Origin: an uncultured Sutterella sp.
GTDB taxonomy: Bacteria > Pseudomonadota > Gammaproteobacteria > Burkholderiales > Burkholderiaceae_F
Assembly (NCBI GenBank): GCA_905213905.1
Contig: CAJMKD010000016.1
Span: 1-46,412, forward strand
Direction: 5' to 3'
DNA: 46,412 bases
The notes under the pieces: generated by a model
The model's input: only the letters and a program-made list of their open reading frames with translations
The model's database searches: none
Told to the model about the DNA's origin: nothing
Shown: piece by piece, positions 14,914 through 22,846 of the stretch
Position numbering within the stretch: position 1 is the stretch's first letter
How the letters are laid out: each line of letters begins with the position of its first letter
Made by a program: the position numbers and the translations under genes

Positions 14914-15812
14914 TTGGCTGCGTCCTTGGGAGCGCCATCCGCATCAGGCTTCTCCGACTTCATGTAGCTGAAGAAGTCCGCCGAGGGATCAACGACCATC
15001 ACGTCGTTCTTTTCGGCAAAGCTCTTTCGGTAAGCCTCAAGCGAACGGTAGAAACGCGCGAATTCCGGATCTTTGCCGAAGGCGTCGGCATAAATGCGCG
15101 CGGCCTCAGCATCGCCCTCGCCCTTCGTCTTCTGCGCTTCTCGGTAGGCTTCGGCCAGGATCACTTCGCTGCGGCGGTCGGCATTGGCGCGAATGCGCTC
15201 GGCCTCAGCGGCGCCCTTGGAGCGCTCTTCGCTCGCCACGCGCTTTCGCTCCGCCTCCATGCGCCGGTAGACGGACTCGGAAATCTCGGGCGTGAAGTCA
15301 ACGCGCTTCATGCGGACATCAACGATGTCAATGCCGACATCGCGCACGCGCGCCTGCAGCAGCTCGGAAATCTCGCTCATCGCCTTTTCACGCTCGGAAG
15401 ACGTGATCTGGTTGACCGTGCGCTTGTTGACCGCAATGTTGAGCACGTCGCGCAGCAGCGCCGAAAGCCGATCGCTCGCGGCGCGCTCGCTTCCCTGGAA
15501 GGAAACCCAGTAAAGACGCGGATCGCCGACGCGCCACTTCACGAACGTATCGATCATGAGGTTCTTCTTTTCGCTCGTCTGCACGAGGTCGGCGCCGGAA
15601 GCGTCGAGCGTGAGGATGCGCTTGTCGAGATAGACGACGTTTTGGAGGGGCGGCGGCAGCTTCACGTGAATGCCCGGTTCGTCGACGACGTTTCGCAGTT
15701 CGCCGAGCGCGAAGACCATGGCGTATTCACGTTCATTGACGGTATAGAGGCAAAGCTCAGCAAGCCCCGCGATCACCGCGAGGCCGACAATGGCGGATGT
15801 AAGTCGCTTCAT
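14910..15812 (-). CDS. hflC: HflC, subunit of the HflKC membrane complex
   Basis: SPFH/prohibitin-family protein that with HflK forms a large cage around the FtsH protease and modulates it. The 300 residues comprise one N-terminal membrane anchor (about 4-22), the SPFH domain starting at YTVNEREYAMVFALGE, and a long helical region rich in Arg, Glu and Ala (RMEAERKRVASEERSKG and after), where HflK and HflC pack. ATG 15812 has GGAGGA upstream. It lies 20 bases after hflK, and its stop codon overlaps the yjeT start. Confidence 0.95.
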   Translation of the reverse strand: MKRLTSAIVGLAVIAGLAELCLYTVNEREYAMVFALGELRNVVDEPGIHVKLPPPLQNVVYLDKRILTLDASGADLVQTSEKKNLMIDTFVKWRVGDPRLYWVSFQGSERAASDRLSALLRDVLNIAVNKRTVNQITSSEREKAMSEISELLQARVRDVGIDIVDVRMKRVDFTPEISESVYRRMEAERKRVASEERSKGAAEAERIRANADRRSEVILAEAYREAQKTKGEGDAEAARIYADAFGKDPEFARFYRSLEAYRKSFAEKNDVMVVDPSADFFSYMKSEKPDADGAPKDAAK

Positions 15813-15832
15813 TTTGTTCGGTCCTCCGGTGC

Positions 15833-17425
15833 TCAGCGGATGCGTGCGCGCATGCTCGCGCGCGGATCATCGAGTGCTTCGGTCGAGTAGACGGCGCCGC
15901 CCGTATTGGACGTGCTGTTCGGCGCGCTCGCGGGCGTCGTCGTGCTGGCAGGCGTGCTTGCGGCCCCAGCAGCTTCCGCCTCTTCCGCAGCTGTCTTTGC
16001 GGCGCGCTGCGTCGAGGCCACGATTTTGTCGAGCGGCAGATAGAGCAGGCTCGACCCGCTCTTCTGATCAACGTACACCTTTGACACGTTCGAGAGCACA
16101 TCCCGCATCGCATCGACATAGAGGCGGTCGCGCGTCACGACCGGCGCCTTTTCGTATTCGGCAAAAACGCTCGAGAAGCGATCAGCGTCGCCGCGCGCAA
16201 CCTCGATCACGCGAGCCTTGTAGCCCTCAGCCTCTTCCTTGAGGCGCGCGGCCGTGCCCTGCGCCTTCGGAATGACTGCATTCATGTAGGCTTCGCCGAG
16301 ATTGATCGAGCGCTCGCGGTCCTGCCCGGCCTTGACGGCATCATTGAAGGCGGCCTGAACCTGCTGCGGCGGCTGCGCATTCTGAATGGCGACGCTCATC
16401 ACTTCAATGCCCGTGCCGTAGCGGTCGAGCATCTGCTGCATGGACACCTTCACAGCCTCGGCGATTTCAGCCTTGGACTCAAAGAGCACGCTGTCCATGG
16501 CCTTTCGGCCCACCACCTCGCGCATGGCGGATTCGGCCGCCTGCGTCACGGAAAGATCGGGCGCGCGGGTGTTGAACAGATAGTCTCGCGCGCCGTCGCC
16601 CGTTTTGATGCGGTATTGCACGGCAAACTGCACGTCGACGATGTTTTCGTCGTCCGTGAGCATCAGAGCTTCGCGCAGCCGGTCGGTCGAAGCGCGTGCG
16701 CCGATGGCTGCCGTGCGAACGCTGCTCACGTCAACGAGCTGCATGTCCTGAATAGGCGCAGGGAAATGCCAGTGAAAGCCCGGCATGGTTGAATCCGTGT
16801 AGCGCCCAAACGTCGTTTCGACGCCCGTCTGCCCTTCAGGAACGATGTAAAAGCCGCTCGCAGCCCAGCCGACAAGCACGCAAAGCGCAAGGATGCCCAG
16901 GCCGAAATTCTGACCGCGGCCGCTTCGCCGCGGCTGTGGGAACCGCATGGGGAATCGACCGCCGCGGCCGCCGTTGCCGCTGCCGCTGCCGGAGGCGGAA
17001 GGACGCGGCGAGCGCTCTTCACGAGCCTCGCGCTCGTCGCGGTCAGCGTATCCGCGGGCCGGTTCGCTGCGGCGATCGGCTTCAGGCGCTTCATCTTCGC
17101 GGGAGAAGTCGTCGCGGCTCTTAAGCTTGGAGAGCGGGTCGTCGGACGAGCGGCCGCCTCGATCGCGCCCGCCTTTGAGCACATCCGACCAGAGACTGCG
17201 GAAGTCATCCCAGAGCTGATCGATATCGGGCTCCTGTTCCCTGCGCTCTTCGCGCCGGCGATCATCGCGGCCGCGGCCGTCCGCCTTGCGATCGTCCTCC
17301 GTTCCGGCGCGCCGGTCGTCGCGCTCGTCTTTTTTGCCGTCTTCAGGACGCGCATTCTGTTGGCGGCGCGTTTCGTCTTCCGACGAACCGTCGTCGCGGC
17401 CCCAGTGGGGGTCATTGAGTGACAT
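15833..17425 (-). CDS. hflK: HflK, subunit of the HflKC membrane complex, with long charged N-terminus
   Basis: Partner of HflC in the SPFH complex that surrounds FtsH. It has 530 residues against about 420 in E. coli. The difference is mostly in the N-terminal cytoplasmic region: residues 1-150 are dominated by Arg, Asp and Glu, followed by a Gly/Ser/Arg-rich stretch before the single membrane helix (about 173-195). The SPFH domain begins at YIVPEGQTGVETTFGRYTD and is followed by the helical region. The tail is rich in Ala, Ser, Thr and Pro. Conserved WGRDD near the N-terminus and the context with hflC support the call. The highly charged stretch is likely disordered. Confidence 0.95.
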   Translation of the reverse strand: MSLNDPHWGRDDGSSEDETRRQQNARPEDGKKDERDDRRAGTEDDRKADGRGRDDRRREERREQEPDIDQLWDDFRSLWSDVLKGGRDRGGRSSDDPLSKLKSRDDFSREDEAPEADRRSEPARGYADRDEREAREERSPRPSASGSGSGNGGRGGRFPMRFPQPRRSGRGQNFGLGILALCVLVGWAASGFYIVPEGQTGVETTFGRYTDSTMPGFHWHFPAPIQDMQLVDVSSVRTAAIGARASTDRLREALMLTDDENIVDVQFAVQYRIKTGDGARDYLFNTRAPDLSVTQAAESAMREVVGRKAMDSVLFESKAEIAEAVKVSMQQMLDRYGTGIEVMSVAIQNAQPPQQVQAAFNDAVKAGQDRERSINLGEAYMNAVIPKAQGTAARLKEEAEGYKARVIEVARGDADRFSSVFAEYEKAPVVTRDRLYVDAMRDVLSNVSKVYVDQKSGSSLLYLPLDKIVASTQRAAKTAAEEAEAAGAASTPASTTTPASAPNSTSNTGGAVYSTEALDDPRASMRARIR

Positions 17426-18082
17426 CTTTCATCAACTCCGATAAAGCCTTTTCAAGCCGTTTTGGGCGCTTGCCGTGCCGCACCCAGCCAGCGGCTATTT
17501 TTCATCTTAAGTGAAGCCCTGCCACCTTTCATCCGATCTGGCCGATCGAATGAATTCGGCTTGCTGTCTCTGCAATAGAACAGACCTAGTCCGATGCGGG
17601 TTAGGCACAAATAACAGATGGCTTAGCATCTGCGCTTCCGTACCTATGGCGAGCACAAGGTGCAGGCGCTCCTCTTCAGCACTTTCTGAACTTTAGCCGA
17701 AAGTGCATGCCTCGTCGTCTCAGACAAGGACTTGAAAAAGTTTCCCAATGAAATCGCGAGCGCCGATTTTAAGCAAAGAAGTCATGCCGGCACGACAGAG
17801 CATTTCTCTTTTGAAGAGACAAACTGCAGAGAACTGTTTCTCGGAGAACGCGGCCGACACAACTGCTGGTCGGAATGAATGCAGCGCATTCAGGTGGTGC
17901 CAGCGGATGCTTCGGCGGCATGAGGCATGCTCAACGCGTTCGAAACTGGTTTGCGGCCATTTGCAAAGCCAAGCGCCCCCTGAGCCGCCCCTATTCCCGG
18001 AAAACAAAAAGCGCCGTCGCCGGCCTTGTCCCAGCGACGGCGCCGCAGCTGCGGCCCCGAGGACCGCAGTACTGGCTGCTAA
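17426..18082. other. 657-bp gap upstream of hflK; possible decayed coding sequence
   Basis: It contains the hflK promoter region and, at its right end, the terminator of the M20 peptidase gene (18001-18043). No intact gene is convincing. Two stretches on the minus strand look protein-like in different frames, for example HLVLAIGTEAQMLSHLLF followed by VLLQRQQAEFIRSARSDERW (within about 17515-17670). They have no start or ribosome-binding site and are broken upstream by stop codons. They may be remnants of a lost gene; I do not recognise the family. Confidence 0.4.
18001..18043 (-). terminator. intrinsic terminator after the M20 peptidase gene
   Basis: GCGCCGTCGC (18011-18020) pairs exactly with GCGACGGCGC (18034-18043), followed on the minus strand by TTTTTGTTTTCC. 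Confidence 0.9.
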
Positions 18083-19198
18083 TTAAAGGAGCGTGAAGAA
18101 GCGCGTCACCATGCGGATGCGTTCTTCGACCGTATCAAGGCGCAGGAATTCCTTGTCGCAGTGGAAGCCGCCGCCCGCAGGCGCGCAGCCGTCGATGACA
18201 GGCACGCGCATTTCAGCGATGTGGTTGCCGTCGGAGCCGCCGCCCGCGTCAACCCAGGTCGCCTCAAAGCCTTCGAGTTCTGCCGCCTTCGTAATCTTCG
18301 CGACCAGTTCCTTGGTGTCGGACGAGAGCGGCATTGCCGGCGAGTGATTGAGATTCTGAATCGTCTGCGTGACGCCGGGCGCCCAGGTAACGCCGGCAAG
18401 CGCATTGAGTTCGCGGTCGAGCGCTTCATAGTGCTCATCGAACCAATAGCGAATGTCAATTTCAACAACGCAGTTGTCGGAAATGACGTTCGAAACCGTA
18501 CCGCCCTTGATCACGCCCGGATTAACGGTCGTGCCGAGCTTGATGTCGGCGAGCCCGGCGGCCGTGAGCGCAAAGCGCATGGCAGCGAGGTTCGCGTTGG
18601 CGCCATCCTGCGGATTGTTGCCGGCATGTGCGGCAACACCCTTGAATTCGACCCGGTAGGTCGTCACGCCCTTGCGCGAGCGCACAAGCTGGCCGCCAGC
18701 GCGGGCGGCTTCAAAGATGAGGACATTCTTTGCGCGCTTGCCGTGTTCGCAAAGCCAGGGCGTCGAAGCCTTGGAGCCGATTTCTTCATCAGGGTTGAAG
18801 GCGCAGCAGATTGAAAGGCGTTCAAGATCTTCGGGACGCGCAGTCTTGCAGGCATAGTAAATTGCGAGCACGCCGCCCTTGCAGTCCGAGCAGCCCGGGC
18901 CATAAGCGCGGTCGCCTTCGACGCGCAGCGGACGCGCTGCGGCCGTGCCGTCAGGGAAGACCGTGTCAAGGTGAGCATTCATCATGACGTCGTAGTAACC
19001 AGCCTCGGGCTTGTTGCGGGCGAGGAGACCCTTGCCGACGGTCGGCCCGAGATCGACGAGCTCGCACGTGAAGCCGATCGACTCGAACTTTTCCTTCATG
19101 ATTTCGGCCGCGCGCGTCACGCCAGCCGGATTGCTTGAACCGCAATCGAGGTTGACGAGCGGTTCAAGATCCTTCAGATAATCGTTGAGTAGGGACAT
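18083..19198 (-). CDS. M20 family metallopeptidase (glutamate carboxypeptidase-like)
   Basis: Cytoplasmic di-zinc peptidase of 371 residues; no signal peptide is seen. Zinc ligands and catalytic residues are in place: AHLDTVF (H76, D78), GPGCSDCKGG with bridging D105, and NPDEEIGS with E138 and E139. A late FHCDKEF supplies the last His. AHAGNNPQDGANAN marks the lid/dimerisation domain of the CPG2-like M20A group. ATG 19198 has AGGAGA at 8 bases. It follows yjiH and yjiG; in E. coli the same transporter-like pair stands beside the isoaspartyl dipeptidase gene iadA. It may therefore hydrolyse dipeptides or N-acyl amino acids handled by YjiGH. The substrate is unknown. Confidence 0.85.
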   Translation of the reverse strand: MSLLNDYLKDLEPLVNLDCGSSNPAGVTRAAEIMKEKFESIGFTCELVDLGPTVGKGLLARNKPEAGYYDVMMNAHLDTVFPDGTAAARPLRVEGDRAYGPGCSDCKGGVLAIYYACKTARPEDLERLSICCAFNPDEEIGSKASTPWLCEHGKRAKNVLIFEAARAGGQLVRSRKGVTTYRVEFKGVAAHAGNNPQDGANANLAAMRFALTAAGLADIKLGTTVNPGVIKGGTVSNVISDNCVVEIDIRYWFDEHYEALDRELNALAGVTWAPGVTQTIQNLNHSPAMPLSSDTKELVAKITKAAELEGFEATWVDAGGGSDGNHIAEMRVPVIDGCAPAGGGFHCDKEFLRLDTVEERIRMVTRFFTLL

Positions 19199-19373
19199 GA
19201 TGAAGTCTCCTTAGAAGCATCCCCGCCGGCGCGGGGACGACATTGCCGTTGAAACAGGATGCGAAAAGCGGGATGTCCGAGTTTGGATCGGCATCGCGAA
19301 CCAGACATGCGCACGAAACGGATCTGCGCCGTCGCGAGAAGCAGTTTACGCCTCGTTGCGCACAAGGCCTGAT

Positions 19374-19415
19374 CTAAGAAAAAGCGGCGCCCTTCTTTTC
19401 GAACGACGCCGCTTT
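19374..19415 (-). terminator. terminator between yjiG and the M20 peptidase gene
   Basis: AAAGCGGCG (19381-19389) pairs with CGCCGCTTT (19407-19415), followed on minus by a U-rich TTTTTCTTAG. It lies in the 283-base gap before the peptidase, so the peptidase is either separately transcribed or expressed by read-through. Confidence 0.7.
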
Positions 19416-19481
19416 CCATGCCTAAAAGCCTTCATGGCGGCGCGGATCCTTGGAATGGAACATTAGCGCCGCAGCGGCTCA

Positions 19482-19958
19482 TTAGGAGCCCATCACCAGG
19501 ATGCGCATCACAAAGAGCGAAATGAAGGCGGTGATGATCGGCATCGCCATGATGAGCGGAATGTTCTTGCCGCTGATGCCGATGACGCCGAGGCAGCGGC
19601 CCATGTACTGGACCTGCGAGCCCATCAGATAGATGGCCGGCGCGCAGATGGCGATGTGCGTGCCGTTGATGACGCCGTTGTCAAAGAGCGCGACGGCAAC
19701 ACCGACGCCGCCGCCCATCGACATCCAGCCGCCGAGAAGCACCGTAGCGGCTTCGCCCGGCAGGCCGAAGATGCCCATCACCGGACCGAAGGCCGTGCCG
19801 ATCAGGGCGAGCAGGCCCGAATGTTCCAGAATCTTGATGATCACGAACGCCATCAGCACGTTCGGAATCGTCGAGCTTGTAGCAATATTCCAACCCTGAA
19901 CCGCACCTTTGACGAAGACGTCGGTCACCATGGGCTTTGCATTTTCATGTCCGGACAT
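19482..19958 (-). CDS. yjiG: YjiG family membrane protein (nucleoside-recognition/gate domain)
   Basis: 158-residue inner-membrane protein with about four or five hydrophobic segments. It carries the gate-domain pattern seen in SpmB-like and nucleoside-recognition proteins: STIPNVLMAFVIIKILEHSG, GPVMGIFGLPGEAATVLLGG and SMGGGVGVA. Length is close to E. coli YjiG (about 153). ATG 19958 has AAGGA upstream. It follows yjiH by 70 bases, and the two are probably halves of one transport or permeability unit. Its role is not established; the adjoining peptidase suggests peptide or amino-acid derivatives. Confidence 0.85.
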   Translation of the reverse strand: MSGHENAKPMVTDVFVKGAVQGWNIATSSTIPNVLMAFVIIKILEHSGLLALIGTAFGPVMGIFGLPGEAATVLLGGWMSMGGGVGVAVALFDNGVINGTHIAICAPAIYLMGSQVQYMGRCLGVIGISGKNIPLIMAMPIITAFISLFVMRILVMGS

Positions 19959-20028
19959 TTTTTGAAATCCTTCTGTTTCTGTATTCGATGGTAGTCGTCT
20001 TGGAAGTCCTTCTGGACGTCCGGGCCGA

Positions 20029-20733
20029 TCAGGCCGCCTTGCGATCGCCGCGGATCAGGATGATGCGCATCAGATTGGCAGCGAAGACCTTGCCGACAAG
20101 CATGACGGCCAGGCAGAGACCGATGCTCACAGGCACCGCGGGCGTGCCGTCGGCAGCCACCAGCGTAAAGAGCACGGCACCCGACGAGAAGAAATTCGTA
20201 ATGCAGGCGTCGGCCGTCATCTGGAACGACGCAAAAATGTTGATTTCGCGTTCGGTAAGCTCGCCCGAATCCTTCAGCTGGCGCGTAAGCGCAGCGCCGC
20301 CGTCGGTCGACTGAAGCGAAGCGATAAGCGCAAGCGTGGCGCCGCCCGGGATGCCAAGCAGCGGACGAAGCACAGGCGTGAGGAGCTTGCGTGCGGCACG
20401 CAGAGCGCCGTAGTGGTCGAAAATCGTGATCATCGCGAGCGCGAACATCACGGTCGGCACGAGGGTGAGCGCAAACATGAAGCCGTCGATGGCGCCCGAA
20501 CCGCCCTTGCCGCGGAAGGTCGTCATGGCGGTCTTGATGGCGCCGTCAGTTTCCGTCACGCCGCTCACGAGCTGGCCGAAAGCGCCGTTGACGGTCGTGA
20601 AGTCAAAGATGCCCCACCACTGTTTGCTTGCGCAAAGTCCGGAGAAAAAGACGATAGCGAAGATCAGCGAAATATAACCGCCGATGCCGACTTGATTTTG
20701 ATCGACAGCGGGGGTGTTGGTGTTGTTAGACAT
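20029..20733 (-). CDS. yjiH: YjiH family membrane protein (nucleoside-recognition/gate domain)
   Basis: 234-residue inner-membrane protein. After a polar N-terminus it has a hydrophobic anchor (about 18-34), further helices, and the gate-type motif GIPGGATLALIASLQSTDGG near the middle. ASFQMTADACITNFFSSG follows. Length agrees with E. coli YjiH (about 227). ATG 20733 has GAGG at 7 bases. It is first in the yjiH-yjiG group, with an upstream region of about 200 bases that can hold a promoter. It probably works with YjiG; function unknown. Confidence 0.85.
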   Translation of the reverse strand: MSNNTNTPAVDQNQVGIGGYISLIFAIVFFSGLCASKQWWGIFDFTTVNGAFGQLVSGVTETDGAIKTAMTTFRGKGGSGAIDGFMFALTLVPTVMFALAMITIFDHYGALRAARKLLTPVLRPLLGIPGGATLALIASLQSTDGGAALTRQLKDSGELTEREINIFASFQMTADACITNFFSSGAVLFTLVAADGTPAVPVSIGLCLAVMLVGKVFAANLMRIILIRGDRKAA

Positions 20734-21041
20734 ACGAGTTCCTCTCTCTTATGTTTTTTTGATCGGCGCCCGGGAAGTCCTCGTCGGACGCAAGGTCTTC
20801 TCTCCGTTTTTGCTGCTTCGGCTGAATTCACCGAGGCGCAGGGGTTCCGATTGAAGCGAGATTGTAGCGGAAGGGGCGCCGCAGAAACATTCGGAAATAT
20901 CTGCAAAGCCCCTCTTTTTTGCTTTGAATCTAAGCAAAACACCGAAGGCTATTTGATTAGCCTTCGGTGTTTTTCAAAAAGGTTACATTGTGCAACCGCA
21001 ACAGCCGATCAGCGCGTTCATCGCTTCGGAACGGCTTGTTT
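20734..21041. other. 308-bp gap between hflX and yjiH
   Basis: It holds the hflX terminator (20936-20973) and the leader/promoter region of yjiH. No further gene is seen. Confidence 0.65.
20936..20980. terminator. strong terminator after hflX
   Basis: Perfect 16-bp stem (20936-20951 with 20958-20973, loop TTTGAT) that ends in A/T tracts on both sides. On the minus strand it lies 68 bases after the hflX stop codon. Confidence 0.92.
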
Positions 21042-22241
21042 TCAAAGGAGCGCCTCCAATTCAGCAAGCTCCTCGGCAGGGGTTTTCATGGTGCGGGCGC
21101 GCTCCTGCTCGAGTTCGGACTCCCAAGGCTCGGGCTCCCTCGGCGTCGACGGGTTCGCCTCTCGCCAGTCGGCGGCGAATTCCGCAACGGCGCTTCGCAG
21201 CAGATCGCGCCCTTCGCCCGTGAGGGCGCTCACGAAGACAGCCTTCGGCCGGCCCTTCTCATCGCGCACGATTTCGGGCGCGTTGCCGCTCAGGTCTATC
21301 TTGTTATAAACAAGCAGAACCGGCACGGTATCGGCCTCTATGTCCGCGAGAACCGCGTTCACTTCATGAATCTGGTCCTCCCGCACGGGCGAAGCCGCAT
21401 CGACCACGTGCAGCAGCAGATCGGCATGCACGGTTTCGTCGAGCGTTGACTTGAAGGCCTCGACGAGCTGATGCGGCAGACCTCTGATAAAGCCGACGGT
21501 GTCGCTCGCAACCACGGTTTCCTCGTCGTTGAGCCAGAACCTGCGCGCCGTCGTGTCGAGCGTAGCGAAGAGCTGATCGGCAGCATAGGAATTGGCGCGG
21601 GTGAGCTTGTTGAAGAGCGTGGACTTCCCTGCGTTGGTGTATCCCACGAGCGAAACAGTGAGCGTATCGCCGCGCGATCGGGCCCGGCGCTGCGTGCCGC
21701 GCTGGCGCGCAAGGCGCTTGAGCTGGTCTCGAAGCTGCTTCATCCGAACGCCTATCATTCGCCGGTCGAGTTCGATCTGCTTTTCACCAGGGCCGCCCGT
21801 CTTGCCGAGACCGCCGCGCTGTCGCTCAAGGTGGGTCCAGCCGCGCACAAGGCGCGTCGACAGATGTTCGAGGCGGGCAAGCTCAACCTGCAGGCGGCCT
21901 TCTCGGCTTTTGGCGCGGGCGCGGAAGATTTCGAGAATCAATTCCGTGCGGTCCATCACCGGCAGCTCCAAGCGACGGGAAATATTTCTCTCCTGAGCCG
22001 CCGAGAGCGCAATGTCAAAGACAATCACGTCGGCCTTGGCTTCTCGGGCAAGTTCGCCCAATTCGTCGATCTTGCCCGAACCCAGAAACGTTGCGGGATC
22101 AGGCTTGTCGCGCTTGGCCTGCATGAGCCCGCAGGGCTCGAGACCGTCCGACGTAACGAGCAGACGCAGCTCTTCGGCGGAATCCTGATAGAAGGACCGG
22201 CCTACTGCTACGGTCACGAGAAAAGCGCGCGAAGCCTTCAC
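21042..22241 (-). CDS. hflX: ribosome-associated GTPase HflX
   Basis: GTPase that binds 50S and 70S ribosomes and splits stalled ribosomes under stress. The 399 residues contain the N-terminal HflX domain with the glycine-rich GGLGKTGGPGEKQIELDRR segment. The G domain follows: G1 GYTNAGKST (about 199-207), G3 DTVGFIRGLP, G4 NKID and G5 SALTGEG. The start is GTG 22241, 34 bases after hfq, with GCGAG just before it; no ATG in frame lies upstream. hfq-hflX adjacency is conserved. Here hflX is cut off from hflK by the yjiH-yjiG-M20 genes. Confidence 0.95.
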   Translation of the reverse strand: MKASRAFLVTVAVGRSFYQDSAEELRLLVTSDGLEPCGLMQAKRDKPDPATFLGSGKIDELGELAREAKADVIVFDIALSAAQERNISRRLELPVMDRTELILEIFRARAKSREGRLQVELARLEHLSTRLVRGWTHLERQRGGLGKTGGPGEKQIELDRRMIGVRMKQLRDQLKRLARQRGTQRRARSRGDTLTVSLVGYTNAGKSTLFNKLTRANSYAADQLFATLDTTARRFWLNDEETVVASDTVGFIRGLPHQLVEAFKSTLDETVHADLLLHVVDAASPVREDQIHEVNAVLADIEADTVPVLLVYNKIDLSGNAPEIVRDEKGRPKAVFVSALTGEGRDLLRSAVAEFAADWREANPSTPREPEPWESELEQERARTMKTPAEELAELEALL

Positions 22242-22275
22242 CTCGCGCGACTCATCAATTTGAAAGACAGTCAGA

Positions 22276-22515
22276 TCAGTTCTCCGAATTGGCGGCAGGC
22301 ATGTTCACGGCGCGGGCGGGTACGACCGTGCTGATGGCATGTTTGTAAACCATCTGGGTCACAGTGTTGCGAAGCAGAACGACGTACTGATCGAAAGATT
22401 CGATCTGTCCCTGCAGCTTGATGCCGTTGACGAGATAGATGGAGACGGGGATGTGTTCCTTGCGAAGCGTGTTGAGGAACGGATCCTGCAGCAGCTGTCC
22501 CTTGTTGTTGGCCAT
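22276..22515 (-). CDS. hfq: RNA chaperone Hfq
   Basis: Hexameric Sm-like RNA chaperone that pairs small RNAs with mRNAs. It has 79 residues with a short C-terminal tail, as in many beta-proteobacteria (E. coli has 102). The Sm1 motif runs from about 30 to 50, and Sm2 is YKHAISTVVP (57-66) with the proximal-face YKH. QDPFLN (10-15) lies on the proximal rim. ATG 22515 follows GGAGAG and gives the standard MANNKGQLLQDPFLN start. The longer frame from 22539 adds a non-family Lys-rich stretch that is the ribosome-binding region. A hairpin (22532-22561) stands in the leader. Confidence 0.97.
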   Translation of the reverse strand: MANNKGQLLQDPFLNTLRKEHIPVSIYLVNGIKLQGQIESFDQYVVLLRNTVTQMVYKHAISTVVPARAVNMPAANSEN

Positions 22516-22846
22516 TTTTTTCTTCTCTCCAGCCCGCATTGATGCCGCACCAGATGCGGGCGCTTTCTTATTCTTTTATTGTTCGTGCGCCGGGCCGACC
22601 CGGTGCGCGCGGTCGGCCAAATGGAAACACGTGGTGCGCGCCTCCTGAGGCAAAAAGCCGCGCCGTCCTGATAAACGGCGCTGACGCGCAGTTCACGCGT
22701 AATCTTAACACCGTGTTCGGCGCAACCTCCAAAGGGCAAACATTTTTTCGCATCACAAGGCGAAAAATGTCTGCCCAAAACACTTGAAATCGCTCAGATA
22801 AGCGCTTCGCGCAACGCCTGCGCCCTCTCGAGCAGCAGCAGCAGCC
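22516..22846. other. 331-bp gap between der and hfq with three hairpins
   Basis: From der towards hfq on the minus strand: a long imperfect hairpin (22734-22776), a GCGCCGT/ACGGCGC hairpin (22660-22681), then a leader hairpin GCCCGCAT/ATGCGGGC (22532-22561) just before the hfq ribosome-binding site. An A/T-rich stretch around 22565-22585 may hold the hfq promoter. No gene is seen. Confidence 0.6.
22653..22681 (-). terminator. probable terminator between der and hfq
   Basis: GCGCCGT (22660-22666) pairs with ACGGCGC (22675-22681). On minus it is followed by GGCTTTTTG. A second, longer hairpin lies upstream at 22734-22776. Together they probably end der transcription. Confidence 0.55.

Noticed and set aside
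17720..18007. 95-codon minus-strand frame between hflK and the M20 peptidase
   Set aside because: No recognisable domain, no ribosome-binding site, and it begins inside the stem region of the peptidase terminator.
22540..22563. Upstream extension of Hfq with a Lys-rich N-terminus (start at 22539)
   Set aside because: The added residues are translated from the ribosome-binding region; Hfq proteins begin at the MANNKGQ methionine (22515).
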